From assembly GCF_030164425.1 (NCBI RefSeq), contig NZ_JASNJD010000006.1, forward strand, positions 186,001 to 250,000: a stretch of DNA of 64,000 nt, written 5' to 3'. Positions 17,275 to 26,005 of the stretch are shown here, piece by piece (the stretch's first letter is position 1; each line of letters starts with the position of its first letter). Both the position numbers and the translations under genes were made by a program. Below the pieces are notes generated by a model. It saw only the letters and a list, made by a program, of their open reading frames with translations. It made no database searches and was not told the DNA's origin. The stretch is from Pseudodonghicola flavimaris. GTDB lineage: Bacteria; Pseudomonadota; Alphaproteobacteria; Rhodobacterales; Rhodobacteraceae.

Positions 17275-17858
17275 CCCGCTCTCACTCCCAGTTCGAAGGC
17301 GCGCCCTTCGGCGAAAGCGGATTCGACCAGCAGGATCGCGATCACCTCCGCGCCGCCGCGCGCACCGGCATGTTCCAGCATGACCAGCGACCCGTAATCG
17401 TCCGCCATGGCCCGCAGAATGCCCATCATCACCCAGCCGAAGCCCGGCAGCCCCGGTTCGCAGGTCAGGCTGAACTGCCCCGGGCGGATTTCCCGCAGCT
17501 CCATCGCCGGCAGAACGAGGTCGTTCACCGCCAGCCGCGCCCGCCCCGGCAATTCGTCCAGCGAATAAAGGAAGTCGACATAGGTTTCGCCACCGAAACG
17601 CAACAGCCGGCGCAGCGCCTCCACTGCCGGATGCGACACCAGATAGGTGCCCAGATCCTCCAACACCTCGCTGCGGTCGCGCCGCAGTTCAACGCAGAGC
17701 GCATTGAGGACGTCGTCGGTCAGGTCGTCCTCATAGGTCAGCATCGCCTCGAAATCGGAAAACCCGAGTCCCGCCGCCTCCGTGACATTGCGCCAGCGAT
17801 CTTCCCCATACGTATTGCAGACGAAGGATTGGATCGCCCTGTTGATCAAACCATGCAT
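17271..17858 (-). CDS. H-NOX (heme NO/oxygen-binding) family protein, heme ligand apparently missing
   Basis: A 195-residue H-NOX domain starting MHGLINRAIQSFV, followed by FEAMLTYEDDLTDDVLNAL and EVLEDLGTYLV. H-NOX proteins normally bind heme through a proximal His (about residue 102) and a Y-x-S-x-R motif. Here the only histidines are H2, H76 and one near residue 170. The segment matching the proximal helix reads SLDELPGRARLAVNDL, with Arg where I align the His. The later FSLTCEPGLPGFG has no YxSxR. The sensor may therefore be heme-free or use another cofactor. ATG at 17858 fits the conserved family N-terminus; the open frame extends further upstream to 17930. Co-translated with the GGDEF gene. 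Confidence 0.88.
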   Translation of the reverse strand: MHGLINRAIQSFVCNTYGEDRWRNVTEAAGLGFSDFEAMLTYEDDLTDDVLNALCVELRRDRSEVLEDLGTYLVSHPAVEALRRLLRFGGETYVDFLYSLDELPGRARLAVNDLVLPAMELREIRPGQFSLTCEPGLPGFGWVMMGILRAMADDYGSLVMLEHAGARGGAEVIAILLVESAFAEGRAFELGVRAG

Positions 17859-17960
17859 AAAAACCCCCAGGGTCAACACGGGTGTCACCATGCCCCAAAA
17901 CTGATTAACAAACCCCGAACGGATCCCCAATTTCGTGGATGCGCGACCCGACGACGCAAT

Positions 17961-17992
17961 TAAAAAACGCCCCTGCCCTACCAGCAGGGGCG
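17961..17992 (-). terminator. Intrinsic terminator of the mttB transcript
   Basis: CGCCCCTGC (17968-17976) and GCAGGGGCG (17984-17992) form a 9-bp stem with a 7-nt loop. On the minus strand it is followed by TTTTTTA. It lies 20 nt after the mttB stop. Confidence 0.9.
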
Positions 17993-18011
17993 CACATCGT
18001 GCGCGGATGTC

Positions 18012-19571
18012 TCAGAAATCGGTCGGCGCGCCACCCTCGGCCTTGCGGCGGGCGACGAAGTCGGCCAGCTCCTCGCGGATTGCCGGATCCATCGGCGGCG
18101 CCTCGAAACTATCGAGAATCGACTTGTAGAGCAGATGCGCCCGCTCCGGCGTCCAGATGCCGCCCGCTGCCTCCCAGCCCTCGAAGTTGCGCCAGTCGCT
18201 CAGGAACGGCTGGTAGAAGGCGGTGGAATAGCGCTGCTGGGTGTGTTCGATGCCGAAGAAATGCCCCTCGGTGCCGACCGACCGGATCGCGTCCACCGCG
18301 ATTTCCTCGGGACCGGTGGCCCAGATTTCCGGCTGCATGTAGCGCTGGATCTGCTGCAGCACCTCGCAATCCATGATGAACTTCTCCGGGCTGGCGATCA
18401 GCCCGCCCTCCAGCCAGCCGGCGGCATGATAGACCATATGGGTGCCCGACTGCACCGCCGCCCAGAGGCTGTTGGAGGTCTCCCACATCGCCTGCCCGTC
18501 CGGCACATTCGCCGCGCAGACCCCGGAGGAGCGCAGCGGCAGCCCGTAGTAGCGCGCCATCTGCCCGGTCATCTGGGTGGCGCGCATGTATTCCGGCGTC
18601 CCGAAGGCCGGCGCCCCGGACTTCATGTCGACGTTCGAGGTGAAGGTGCCGATGATGCAGGGGCAGCCCGGCTGCACATACTGAAACAGCGCGATCGCGC
18701 TCAGCGCCTCGGCAAGGGACTGCGCCACCGCGCCCGCCATCGTCACCGGCGCCATCGCACCGGCCAGGGTGAAGGGGGTCACCGCCACCGCCTGCCCCCG
18801 CCGGATCAGCCGCAGGCAGCCGTCGATCATCGGCTGGTCGTGCTTCAACGGCGAGGTGGAGTTGATATTGGTATACATCCGCGGCGTCGCACGGAACTCT
18901 TCCTCGCTCAGGCCGCCGGCGATGCGCACCATCTCCATCACGTCCTCGACCCGCTCCTTGCCGAGACTGTAGGCGTGCATCACCTTGTCGGTCAGCGTCA
19001 GCTTGTCATAGAGCACATCCAGATGGCGGACGCTGGCATGGATATCCACCGGCTCCACCGGATAGCCGCCGGCGAAATGGATGCAGTTGAAATACTGCGT
19101 CAGCTTCAGCAGATCGGCGCATTTCTCACGCGTGCCGGGCACCTTGCGGCCGATCTCCATATCCCAATAGTTCGGCGGCGAGGACACGTTGCCGAACAGC
19201 ATCGTATCGCCGCCGACGGTGATGGTATGGGCCGGGTTGCGCGGCGTCAGGGTGAATTGCGATGGCGCCCGGGCGACCATCTCCATCACGAAATCCCGGT
19301 CCATCCGAACGATATTGCCGTCGATGGCACAGCCGGCCTCGCGCAGGATTTCCAGCGCCTCCTCGTTCAGAAAGGCAATGCCGATCTCTTCGAGGATGCG
19401 CATGGCGCCGTCGTGGATCGCGGCGATGCCCTCCTCGGTCAGCGGCTCAACCGGGCGATCCCGGTTGACGGGCGGCGAAAACGGCATCTGTTCGATCACC
19501 GCCGGGCCGCGCCGGGCCGCTGCCCCGGCCCGCCCGCCACCGCGTTTCCTGCGTGTCGCTGTTTCCGCCAT
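18012..19571 (-). CDS. Trimethylamine methyltransferase family (MttB superfamily), non-pyrrolysine
   Basis: A 519-residue TIM-barrel methyltransferase of the MttB/COG5598 superfamily. Recognisable text includes LTEEGIAAIHDGAMRILEEIGI, GNVSSPPNYWDME, MHAYSLGKERVEDV and TFTLAGAMAPVTMAGA. There is no in-frame amber codon, so this is one of the bacterial members lacking pyrrolysine. Characterised non-Pyl relatives (MtgB-type) demethylate glycine betaine or similar quaternary amines onto a corrinoid protein. No corrinoid protein or reductive activator gene is present in this window, so the substrate and acceptor remain open. The N-terminal 25 residues are Arg/Ala-rich (RRKRGGGRAGAAARRG). GGAGGG precedes the ATG. 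An inverted repeat lies 67 bp upstream. Confidence 0.92.
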   Translation of the reverse strand: MAETATRRKRGGGRAGAAARRGPAVIEQMPFSPPVNRDRPVEPLTEEGIAAIHDGAMRILEEIGIAFLNEEALEILREAGCAIDGNIVRMDRDFVMEMVARAPSQFTLTPRNPAHTITVGGDTMLFGNVSSPPNYWDMEIGRKVPGTREKCADLLKLTQYFNCIHFAGGYPVEPVDIHASVRHLDVLYDKLTLTDKVMHAYSLGKERVEDVMEMVRIAGGLSEEEFRATPRMYTNINSTSPLKHDQPMIDGCLRLIRRGQAVAVTPFTLAGAMAPVTMAGAVAQSLAEALSAIALFQYVQPGCPCIIGTFTSNVDMKSGAPAFGTPEYMRATQMTGQMARYYGLPLRSSGVCAANVPDGQAMWETSNSLWAAVQSGTHMVYHAAGWLEGGLIASPEKFIMDCEVLQQIQRYMQPEIWATGPEEIAVDAIRSVGTEGHFFGIEHTQQRYSTAFYQPFLSDWRNFEGWEAAGGIWTPERAHLLYKSILDSFEAPPMDPAIREELADFVARRKAEGGAPTDF

Positions 19572-19637
19572 CGCACCCTCCGGCCTGAGCTCTGATCCCC
19601 AGCAGGCCCGAAAGACCGGCGATGTGCCGTTCAGTCC

Positions 19638-19654
19638 GCGACAGATTCTGTCGC
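19638..19654. promoter_or_regulatory. Candidate operator upstream of mttB
   Basis: Perfect inverted repeat GCGACAG-ATT-CTGTCGC, 67-83 bp before the mttB start and 17 bp past the stop of the HAD phosphatase gene. Alternatively it is the hairpin that ends the upstream transcript, but on the minus strand no T-run follows. Confidence 0.45.
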
Positions 19655-19670
19655 TTTTCCGCTGTTCGTC

Positions 19671-20378
19671 TCAGCCCCGCGTGCCGAGCCGGGCGGTCAG
19701 CCAGTCCGGGATATGGCCGATGTCGGGGAACACCGCATCGGCGTGGGGGGCCAGTTCCTCCGGACCGGCAAGGCCGGTCAGCACCCCCAGCGTCGCCATG
19801 CCGGCGGCACGGCCGGCGATCAGATCGTGGGTGCTGTCGCCCACCATCGCCGCCCGTCCCGGCGCCACGCCCACCGCATCGCAGAAGGCCAGCAGAGGAT
19901 CGGGCGCCGGCTTGGCGCCATAACCGCTGTCGAAGCCGGCAACGAAATCGAACCGGTCCAGCACCCCGGCGCCGCCCAGCTGGGCGCGGGCGCTGTATTC
20001 GGTGTCATTGGTCATCACCCCGAGATAAAGCCCCCGCGCCGCCAGCGCGTCCAGAAGCTCGGCCAGCGGCACCGCCGGCGACAGCGGCGCCTCTGCTGCG
20101 CTGACGCTCAGATGCCGTTCGATTTCAGCGAGATCGCGGCCGGGCAGCGCCGAGGCCAAGCATTCCGCCGCCTCGCGGTTGGTGCCGGCGATCACCGGGC
20201 TGTCGGGGTGATAGCTGCCGCTGTCCAGATCGAAATGCACCGCCGCAGCCAGCGCCTCCACCAGCGCCGGATCGCCGCCCGAGAGGTCGTCGATCACCCG
20301 CCGGGTCCAGACGTTCCAGGTGGCACCAAAGTCGAACAGCGTACCGTCCTTGTCGAAGAGAATGGCGTCGATCGGCAT
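19671..20378 (-). CDS. HAD-family phosphatase (phosphoglycolate phosphatase-like)
   Basis: A 235-residue HAD hydrolase. Motif I is DKDGTLFDF (nucleophile Asp near residue 8), motif II is VMTNDTE, the conserved lysine is in GAKPAPDPLLAF, and motif IV is MVGDSTHDLIAGRAAGM. The helical cap between about residues 15 and 90 matches the Gph/phosphonatase-like subfamily. It probably dephosphorylates 2-phosphoglycolate or a related small phosphoester. The start MPIDAILF at 20378 has GGAG 6 nt upstream; longer in-frame ATG starts exist at 20390 and 20438. It follows the DUF3572 gene by 50 bp on the same strand, likely in one transcript. Confidence 0.88.
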   Translation of the reverse strand: MPIDAILFDKDGTLFDFGATWNVWTRRVIDDLSGGDPALVEALAAAVHFDLDSGSYHPDSPVIAGTNREAAECLASALPGRDLAEIERHLSVSAAEAPLSPAVPLAELLDALAARGLYLGVMTNDTEYSARAQLGGAGVLDRFDFVAGFDSGYGAKPAPDPLLAFCDAVGVAPGRAAMVGDSTHDLIAGRAAGMATLGVLTGLAGPEELAPHADAVFPDIGHIPDWLTARLGTRG

Positions 20379-20428
20379 CTTGGTCTCCATGTCAGAAGCC
20401 CCGGGGGCTGAGGCGTCGGGCAAAACGG

Positions 20429-20713
20429 TCAGGTCCAATGCACCTGCGCGCCGCCGGGCAGCGCCGCGCGCGCCTGCATCGGATGTTCATATGGGGTGCC
20501 GGTGGCGTCACAAAAAGCCATGATCCAGGCATCGTCCATCATCAGGAAATCCAGCACTGCCGCCAGGAACACCGGATCTGTGGCCTGCGCCCTCAGTTCG
20601 TCCTGCCCGGCGCCGGTTGCCCCGAGAAAGACCGGCAACAGCTCTTCATTCGTGACCAGCCAGCCCAACGCCTGCAGCGCAAGCGTTTCGGCGGCATCGG
20701 CAGAGTAGCTCAT
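20429..20713 (-). CDS. DUF3572 family protein
   Basis: A 94-residue cytosolic protein matching DUF3572. It opens SADAAETLALQALGWLVTNEELLPVFLGATG and continues VFLAAVLDFLMMDDAWIMAFC, the family pattern seen across Alphaproteobacteria. The function is not known. An in-frame ATG at 20713 fits the family start; the open frame extending to 20959 has no family features. Gene order DUF3572 - HAD phosphatase on the same strand suggests an operon. Confidence 0.85.
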   Translation of the reverse strand: MSYSADAAETLALQALGWLVTNEELLPVFLGATGAGQDELRAQATDPVFLAAVLDFLMMDDAWIMAFCDATGTPYEHPMQARAALPGGAQVHWT

Positions 20714-20787
20714 CTTCAGGCCTGTCTCGGATGGGTGGTTATCTGGCGCCCAGATCTGCGCGATTTGGCCCGGCCCGTCAATCGAAA

Positions 20788-20818
20788 GCGGCGCCCCTGC
20801 CGCGTGGACCGGCGCCGC
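20788..20818 (-). terminator. Possible hairpin after the sulfotransferase gene
   Basis: GCGGCGCC (20788-20795) pairs with GGCGCCGC (20811-20818), 15-nt loop, 4 nt after the sulfotransferase stop. On the minus strand TTTCGATT follows. Weak terminator candidate. Confidence 0.4.
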
Positions 20819-20822
20819 GCGG

Positions 20823-21470
20823 TTAACCGAAATCATAGCCGAACCGGGCGATGTCCTCGGCGCAGGCCTCGGCCACCGCGGCGGCGGCGGCAGGGGTATA
20901 GGCCTGCCGGTAATCCCCCTGCGGGCCGGAGCGGTTTTCATGCGGCAGCTCCAGCGCAAAGCCCAGCCGGTCGGTCAGCGGCCGGGCGTCCTGCGCAAAG
21001 GCCTCGATCCGGATGAAGGCATCGCAGTGTTCGCGCCCGTCGGAGCCGCGCATGTAGGAGCCGTAGGGATGGGCGCGAAAGGCGGCGCAGGTTTCCGGAT
21101 GGGTGACGAACCCCTCGAAACTCTCGGCCCCGGCCAGCCGCACCGCCGGATGATCGAACCCCTGCAGCCGCAGCCAGCGATAGTAGCTGAGGGCGCGCGC
21201 CCAGGGATTGCGCACCAGGGTGAAGGCGAACAGCCCGTCCAGCACCGCCGCGGGCACCAGCCCCTCGATGTCGGCCAGCGTCGAATGTTTCCACAACCGG
21301 CCGCGCGCCGTCGCCCCGGTCAGCCGCCGCCGCCGCCGCCGTGCCTTGGGGGTGTCGCCCAGCATCAGATCGTCCTTCATCGCCCGCGCCTCCAGCGCCA
21401 GCGCCAGCGAGGTGCCGCCGGTCTTGGGAATGTGGATGAAGACGTAACCGCGCCCGGGGCTGAGGATCAT
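20823..21470 (-). CDS. Sulfotransferase family protein
   Basis: A 215-residue P-loop sulfotransferase-like protein. The 5'-phosphosulfate-binding loop is FIHIPKTGGTSL (about residues 12-23). The 3'-phosphate-binding region is FTLVRNPWARALSYYRWL, with the expected R and S. Together these identify a PAPS-dependent transferase of the Sulfotransfer_2 type. Such proteins sulfate carbohydrates or lipids, and in Rhodobacterales they are usually orphans near surface-polysaccharide or unrelated genes. An Arg-rich loop (KARRRRRRLTGATARGR, about 49-65) is notable. Start MILSPGRGYVF at 21470 places the first beta strand correctly; upstream in-frame starts give low-complexity text. Confidence 0.88.
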   Translation of the reverse strand: MILSPGRGYVFIHIPKTGGTSLALALEARAMKDDLMLGDTPKARRRRRRLTGATARGRLWKHSTLADIEGLVPAAVLDGLFAFTLVRNPWARALSYYRWLRLQGFDHPAVRLAGAESFEGFVTHPETCAAFRAHPYGSYMRGSDGREHCDAFIRIEAFAQDARPLTDRLGFALELPHENRSGPQGDYRQAYTPAAAAAVAEACAEDIARFGYDFG

Positions 21471-21629
21471 GGGGCGCGAGGCTAGTGGATTTGCCCGCCG
21501 CGGCAAGAGGACACGGGCGACAGAATACATCCGTTGCGCGGCAAAGCGCGCAACGGGGTTTCCATTCCCCGCGCGCCGACGCAATATCCGGCCGCAAGCG
21601 AATTTCCCTGGCACGACGGAGGACTCTCT

Positions 21630-23255
21630 ATGGGATGGATGGCGGATGAAACGGGACTGGAGAAATCGGCGGCGAACTACGTTCCGCTGACGCCGCTGTC
21701 ACCGCTGCGGCGGGCCGCGCATGTCTTTGCCGAAGAGCTCGCCGTGGTCTACGGGACTCATCGCAAGACCTATGCCGAATATTACGACCGGGTCACCCGG
21801 CTGGCCTCGGCACTGGCCTCGATGGGGGTCAAACCCGGCGATGTGGTGGCGACGCTTCTGCCCAACATTCCCGCCCAGGCAGAGGCGCATTTCGGCGTGC
21901 CGGCCTGCGGTGCGGTGCTCAACACCATCAACACCCGGCTGGATGTCGGCACCGTGGCCTATATCTTCGATCACGGCCAAGCCAAGGTCGCGCTGGTCGA
22001 CAGCCAGTTCATCGAGCTCGCCGAGGCCGCCTGCAGCCAGATGGAGGGTCACCCGCCGATCCTGATCGAGGTGCCCGATGTCGCCGCCGGCTTCCCCGCC
22101 AGCGGCCGCCACGCCACCTATGAGCGCACGCTCGGCAATGCCGAACACGATTTCGACTGGGTGCTGCCCGAGGACGAATGGGAAAGCATCGCGCTCAACT
22201 ACACCTCCGGCACCACGGGCCGGCCCAAGGGCGTGGTCTATCACCACCGCGGCGCCTATCTGAACGCCATCGGCCAGGTGATCAGCTGGCGCATGGTGCT
22301 GCGGCCCAGATATCTGACCATCGTGCCGCTATTTCACTGCAACGGCTGGTGCCACACCTGGATGATGCCGATGCTGGGCGGCACACTGGTCTGCTGCCGT
22401 GACATCACCGCGCCGGCGATCTTCAACGCCATCGCGGATGAGGGGGTGACCCATTTCGGTGGCGCGCCGATCGTGCTGAACATGCTGGTCAACGCCCCCG
22501 AAGACCAGCGCCGCAGCTTCGATCACACCGTGGAGGTCTTCACCGCCGGCGCCCCGCCCGCCCCGGCGACACTGGCCAAGATCGAGCCGATGGGCTTTCA
22601 CATCACCCAGGTCTACGGGCTGACCGAGACCTATGGGCCGGCCACCGAATGCACCTGGGGCGATCAGTGGGATCACCTGGTCGGCGACGACCGCGCCGCG
22701 ATCAAGGCGCGCCAGGGGGTGGCGATGCCGGTCTTCGAGCATATCACCGTGATGGACGAGAAGATGACGCAGGTGCCGATGGACGGCGAGACCGCGGGCG
22801 AGATCATGATGCGCGGCAACGGGGTGATGAAGGGCTACTTCAAGAACCCGGAGGCCACCGCGGAGGCCTTTGCCGGCGGCTATTTCCACTCCGGCGATAT
22901 CGCCGTGCAGCATCCCGACGGCTATATCCAGATCACCGACCGGGCCAAGGATGTCATCATCTCGGGCGGCGAGAACATCAGCTCGGTCGAGGTGGAAAGC
23001 GCGCTGATGGCGCATCCCGACGTCAGCCTGGTGGCCGTGGTCGCCAAGCCGGACGAGAAATGGGGCGAGGTGCCCTGCGCCTTCGTCGAGCTGAAGCCCG
23101 GCGCCGAAGCCGACGAGGCGGCGCTGATCGCCTTCTCACGCGAAACCCTGTCGGGCTTCAAGGCGCCGAAAAAGGTGGTGTTCCAGGAACTGCCGAAGAC
23201 CTCGACCGGCAAGATCCAGAAGTTCGAACTGCGCAAGGTCGCCAAGGCGCTCTGA
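21630..23255 (+). CDS. Acyl-CoA synthetase (AMP-binding, fatty-acid type)
   Basis: A 541-residue ANL-superfamily ligase. The P-loop is YTSGTTGRPKGV (about 189-200), motif II is GLTETYGPATE (about 335), followed by YFHSGDIAV, RAKDVIISGGENISSVEVE and the C-terminal catalytic lysine in KTSTGKIQKFELR. It activates a carboxylic acid to acyl-AMP and then acyl-CoA. The sequence belongs to the medium/long-chain FadD-like or plant AAE-like group; the exact acid cannot be named. ACGGAGGA lies 7 nt before the chosen ATG. Transcribed alone, ended by a very strong hairpin, and convergent with proS. Confidence 0.93.
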   Translation: MGWMADETGLEKSAANYVPLTPLSPLRRAAHVFAEELAVVYGTHRKTYAEYYDRVTRLASALASMGVKPGDVVATLLPNIPAQAEAHFGVPACGAVLNTINTRLDVGTVAYIFDHGQAKVALVDSQFIELAEAACSQMEGHPPILIEVPDVAAGFPASGRHATYERTLGNAEHDFDWVLPEDEWESIALNYTSGTTGRPKGVVYHHRGAYLNAIGQVISWRMVLRPRYLTIVPLFHCNGWCHTWMMPMLGGTLVCCRDITAPAIFNAIADEGVTHFGGAPIVLNMLVNAPEDQRRSFDHTVEVFTAGAPPAPATLAKIEPMGFHITQVYGLTETYGPATECTWGDQWDHLVGDDRAAIKARQGVAMPVFEHITVMDEKMTQVPMDGETAGEIMMRGNGVMKGYFKNPEATAEAFAGGYFHSGDIAVQHPDGYIQITDRAKDVIISGGENISSVEVESALMAHPDVSLVAVVAKPDEKWGEVPCAFVELKPGAEADEAALIAFSRETLSGFKAPKKVVFQELPKTSTGKIQKFELRKVAKAL

Positions 23256-23261
23256 CGCGAA

Positions 23262-23291
23262 CCGCCGCCCGGGAGCTCTCCCGGGCGGCGG
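23262..23291 (+). terminator. Strong hairpin after the acyl-CoA synthetase gene
   Basis: A perfect 14-bp stem (23262-23275 with 23278-23291) around a 2-nt spacer, 6 nt after the stop codon. No T-run follows. Confidence 0.7.
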
Positions 23292-23320
23292 CCTGACGAT
23301 GATCTGCGATGAGACCCGGG

Positions 23321-23342
23321 GCGCCGGGGTCTTCCCCGGCGC
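23321..23342 (-). terminator. Hairpin after proS
   Basis: GCGCCGGGG (23321-23329), TCTT loop, CCCCGGCGC (23334-23342), 11 nt past the proS stop on the minus strand. No clear T-run. Confidence 0.55.
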
Positions 23343-23353
23343 AGGTCTAGGCC

Positions 23354-24748
23354 TTAGAGCCAGGTGTGGAAGCTGCGCTTTTCCATCGGCTGCCAGTGCG
23401 GCGAGGCCTCCTGATGCGGCCGGTAGATCTCGGCCACCTTCTTGACCGCCTCTTCCGGGCTCAGCTCTTCGCTCTCGCCGGTGCGGCGGCAGGTCAGCTC
23501 CACCACCCCGTTTTTCAGACCGCGCGGCCCGACCGTGATCCGCCAGGGCAGACCGATCAGGTCCATGGTGGCGAATTTGCCGCCGGCGCGTTCGTTGCGG
23601 TCGTCGTAGAGCGGGTCGAGCCCAACCGCCGTCAGCGCAGCATAAATCTTGTCGCAGGCGGCATCGGCGGCGTCGTCGCCCTGCTTGAGGTTGACGATAC
23701 CGCAGTGGAACGGCGTCACCCCTTCCGGCCAGATGATACCCTTGTCGTCGTGGCTGGCCTCGATGATGGCGCCGACCAGACGGCTCACCCCGATGCCGTG
23801 GCTGCCCATGTGCACCGGCACCGGCTTGCCGTCCGGCCCCTGCACGGTGGCGCCCATCGGCTCGGAATACTTGGTGCCGAAGTAGAAGATCTGCCCGACC
23901 TCGATCCCCCGGGCGGAGCGGCGGCGGTCTTCCGGGATCTCGTTGAACAGGGCCTCGTCATGGGTTTCGTCAGTGCGGGCGTAGAGCGCGGTGAACTCTT
24001 CCATGATCGCCTGGCACTGCGCCTTGTCGTCGTAATCGATATCCCGCTGACCGAGGCGGATATCGGTCACCGCGCTGTCGTAGAAGACCTCCGATTCGCC
24101 GGTGTCGGCGAGAACCAGGAACTCATGAGTGTCGTCGCCGCCGATCGGCCCGGAATCCGCCCGCATCGGGATCGCCTGCATCCCCATCCGCTCATAGGTG
24201 CGCAGGTAGCTGACCAGATGGCGGTTATAGGCGTGCAGCGCGTCTTCCTTGGTCAGGTCGAAGTTATAGCCGTCCTTCATGAAGAACTCGCGCCCGCGCA
24301 TCACCCCGAACCGCGGCCGGATCTCGTCGCGGAACTTCCACTGGATGTGATAGAGCGTCAGCGGCAGGTCCTTGTAGCTGCTGACATGGCCGCGGAAGAT
24401 GTCGGTGATCATCTCCTCGTTGGTCGGCCCGTAGAGCATATCGCGGCCATGGCGGTCGGTGATCCGCAGCATCTCCTCGCCGTAATCGTCGTAACGGCCC
24501 GATTCACGCCAGAGATCGGCCGATTGCAGCGTCGGCATCAGCAGCGGGATGTGACCGGCGCGCTGCTGTTCCTCGTGAACGATGTTCTCCAGCTTGCGCA
24601 GCACTTTGAACCCCAGCGGCAGCCAGGAATAGATCCCCGCGGCCTGCTGCTTGATCATGCCGGCCCGCAGCATGTAGCGGTGGCTGACGATCTGGGCCTC
24701 GGCGGGGTTTTCTTTCAGAACGGGCAGGAAATAGCGGCTCAGGCGCAT
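23354..24748 (-). CDS. proS: Prolyl-tRNA synthetase (alphaproteobacterial short form)
   Basis: A 464-residue class II aminoacyl-tRNA synthetase that charges tRNA-Pro. Motif 2 is [23 protein letters not shown] and motif 3 is [14 protein letters not shown]. The anticodon-binding domain is the C-terminal third ([39 protein letters not shown]). It lacks the roughly 180-residue editing insertion of the E. coli enzyme, which is normal for the type 2 alphaproteobacterial ProRS; trans-editing factors usually compensate. The last residues extend slightly beyond the usual end with [18 protein letters not shown]. Divergent from the PerM-hdaA-ppx operon with 182 bp between starts. Confidence 0.97.
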   Translation of the reverse strand: MRLSRYFLPVLKENPAEAQIVSHRYMLRAGMIKQQAAGIYSWLPLGFKVLRKLENIVHEEQQRAGHIPLLMPTLQSADLWRESGRYDDYGEEMLRITDRHGRDMLYGPTNEEMITDIFRGHVSSYKDLPLTLYHIQWKFRDEIRPRFGVMRGREFFMKDGYNFDLTKEDALHAYNRHLVSYLRTYERMGMQAIPMRADSGPIGGDDTHEFLVLADTGESEVFYDSAVTDIRLGQRDIDYDDKAQCQAIMEEFTALYARTDETHDEALFNEIPEDRRRSARGIEVGQIFYFGTKYSEPMGATVQGPDGKPVPVHMGSHGIGVSRLVGAIIEASHDDKGIIWPEGVTPFHCGIVNLKQGDDAADAACDKIYAALTAVGLDPLYDDRNERAGGKFATMDLIGLPWRITVGPRGLKNGVVELTCRRTGESEELSPEEAVKKVAEIYRPHQEASPHWQPMEKRSFHTWL

Positions 24749-24930
24749 GGGAGTTCCTTAGGATAACGCGTTTTCCCGGGTCTAGGACAATCCGCGCGGT
24801 CAGGCAATCGGCAAGGCATCGGCCCGCCGCCGCCCGGGCCCGGCAGCAGCATCCCGCGGCCGGCCAAGCCGGGCCTTGCAACGGCCCGCCCGATAGGCCA
24901 CCAAGGACCGGGGTTAAGCAAGGAGCGCGC

Positions 24931-26004
24931 ATGGCACTACCGGTACGGGATCAGCTCAGGTACTGGGGCTTCGCGCTCGCGGTCTTTGCCCTGATGCTGT
25001 GGTTTCTGGGCGATGTGCTGCTGCCCTTCGTGCTGGGCGGCGCGATCGCCTATTTCATCGATCCCGTCGCCGACCGGCTGGAACGCTGGGGCCTGTCCCG
25101 GCTGGCCGCCACCGCCGTCATCACCATCGTCGCGGTGCTTCTGTTCATCCTGATGCTGCTGCTGGTGATCCCGACGCTGATCGGTCAGCTACTGGATCTG
25201 GTGCAGCTGATGCCGCAGCTGTTCAAGGATCTGCGCAGCTTCGTCGACACCCGCTTTCCCACCCTGCTCGACAATCAGAGCCAGGTGCATCAGGCGCTGG
25301 CCTCGATCGGCGAGACGCTGAAATCGCGCGGGCTGGAACTGGTGCAAACCGTGCTCGGCTCGGCGATGAGTGCGCTGAACATGGTGCTGTTGCTGGTGAT
25401 CGTGCCGGTGGTCTCGGTCTATCTGCTGCTGGACTGGGACCGCATGATCGCCGAGATCGACCTGCTGCTGCCGCGCGATCATGCGCCGGTGATCCGCCAG
25501 CTCGCCCGCGAGATCGACAAGACGCTGTCCTCCTTCGTGCGCGGCATGGGCACGGTCTGTCTGATCCTCGGCAGCTATTACGCGCTGGCGCTGATGCTGG
25601 TCGGGCTGCAGTTCGGCCTGGTGGTGGGGGCGATTGCCGGGCTGATCACCTTCATCCCCTATCTCGGCGCGCTGATCGGCGGTGCCCTGGCCATCGGGCT
25701 GGCGCTGTTCCAGTTCTGGGGCGACTGGCTGTCGATCGGTCTGGTCGCCGGCATCTTCGTCCTCGGCCAGGTGGCAGAGGGCAATTTCCTTACCCCCAAG
25801 CTGGTCGGCGGTTCGGTCGGGCTGCACCCGGTCTGGCTGCTGCTGGCACTGTCGGTCTTCGGCGCGCTCTTCGGCTTCGTCGGGATGCTGGTGGCGGTGC
25901 CGGTGGCCGCCGCGCTCGGGGTGCTGGCCCGCTTCGGCGTGCAGCAGTATCGCTACAGCCTGCTCTATCGCGGGCTGACCCACGGGGACCGGGACAGCGA
26001 CTGA
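24931..26004 (+). CDS. AI-2E family transporter (PerM-like)
   Basis: A 357-residue membrane protein of the AI-2E/PerM/UPF0118 family. Two helices at the N-terminus are followed by a soluble helical region (about 85-150), further helices (SALNMVLLLVIVPVVSVYLLLDWDRM), and the conserved central YALALMLVGLQFGLVVGAIAGLITFIPYLGALIGG. Family members export small molecules or act as Na+/H+ antiporters; the substrate is unknown, and the AI-2 name is historical. The stop lies 1 nt before the hdaA start, so the two are co-transcribed, as is common in Rhodobacterales. Confidence 0.9.
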   Translation: MALPVRDQLRYWGFALAVFALMLWFLGDVLLPFVLGGAIAYFIDPVADRLERWGLSRLAATAVITIVAVLLFILMLLLVIPTLIGQLLDLVQLMPQLFKDLRSFVDTRFPTLLDNQSQVHQALASIGETLKSRGLELVQTVLGSAMSALNMVLLLVIVPVVSVYLLLDWDRMIAEIDLLLPRDHAPVIRQLAREIDKTLSSFVRGMGTVCLILGSYYALALMLVGLQFGLVVGAIAGLITFIPYLGALIGGALAIGLALFQFWGDWLSIGLVAGIFVLGQVAEGNFLTPKLVGGSVGLHPVWLLLALSVFGALFGFVGMLVAVPVAAALGVLARFGVQQYRYSLLYRGLTHGDRDSD

Positions 26005-26005
26005 G

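Noticed and set aside
18012-19571. Possible pyrrolysine (in-frame TAG) in the MttB-family gene
   Set aside because: The frame is open without an internal amber codon from start to stop, so it belongs to the non-pyrrolysine group.
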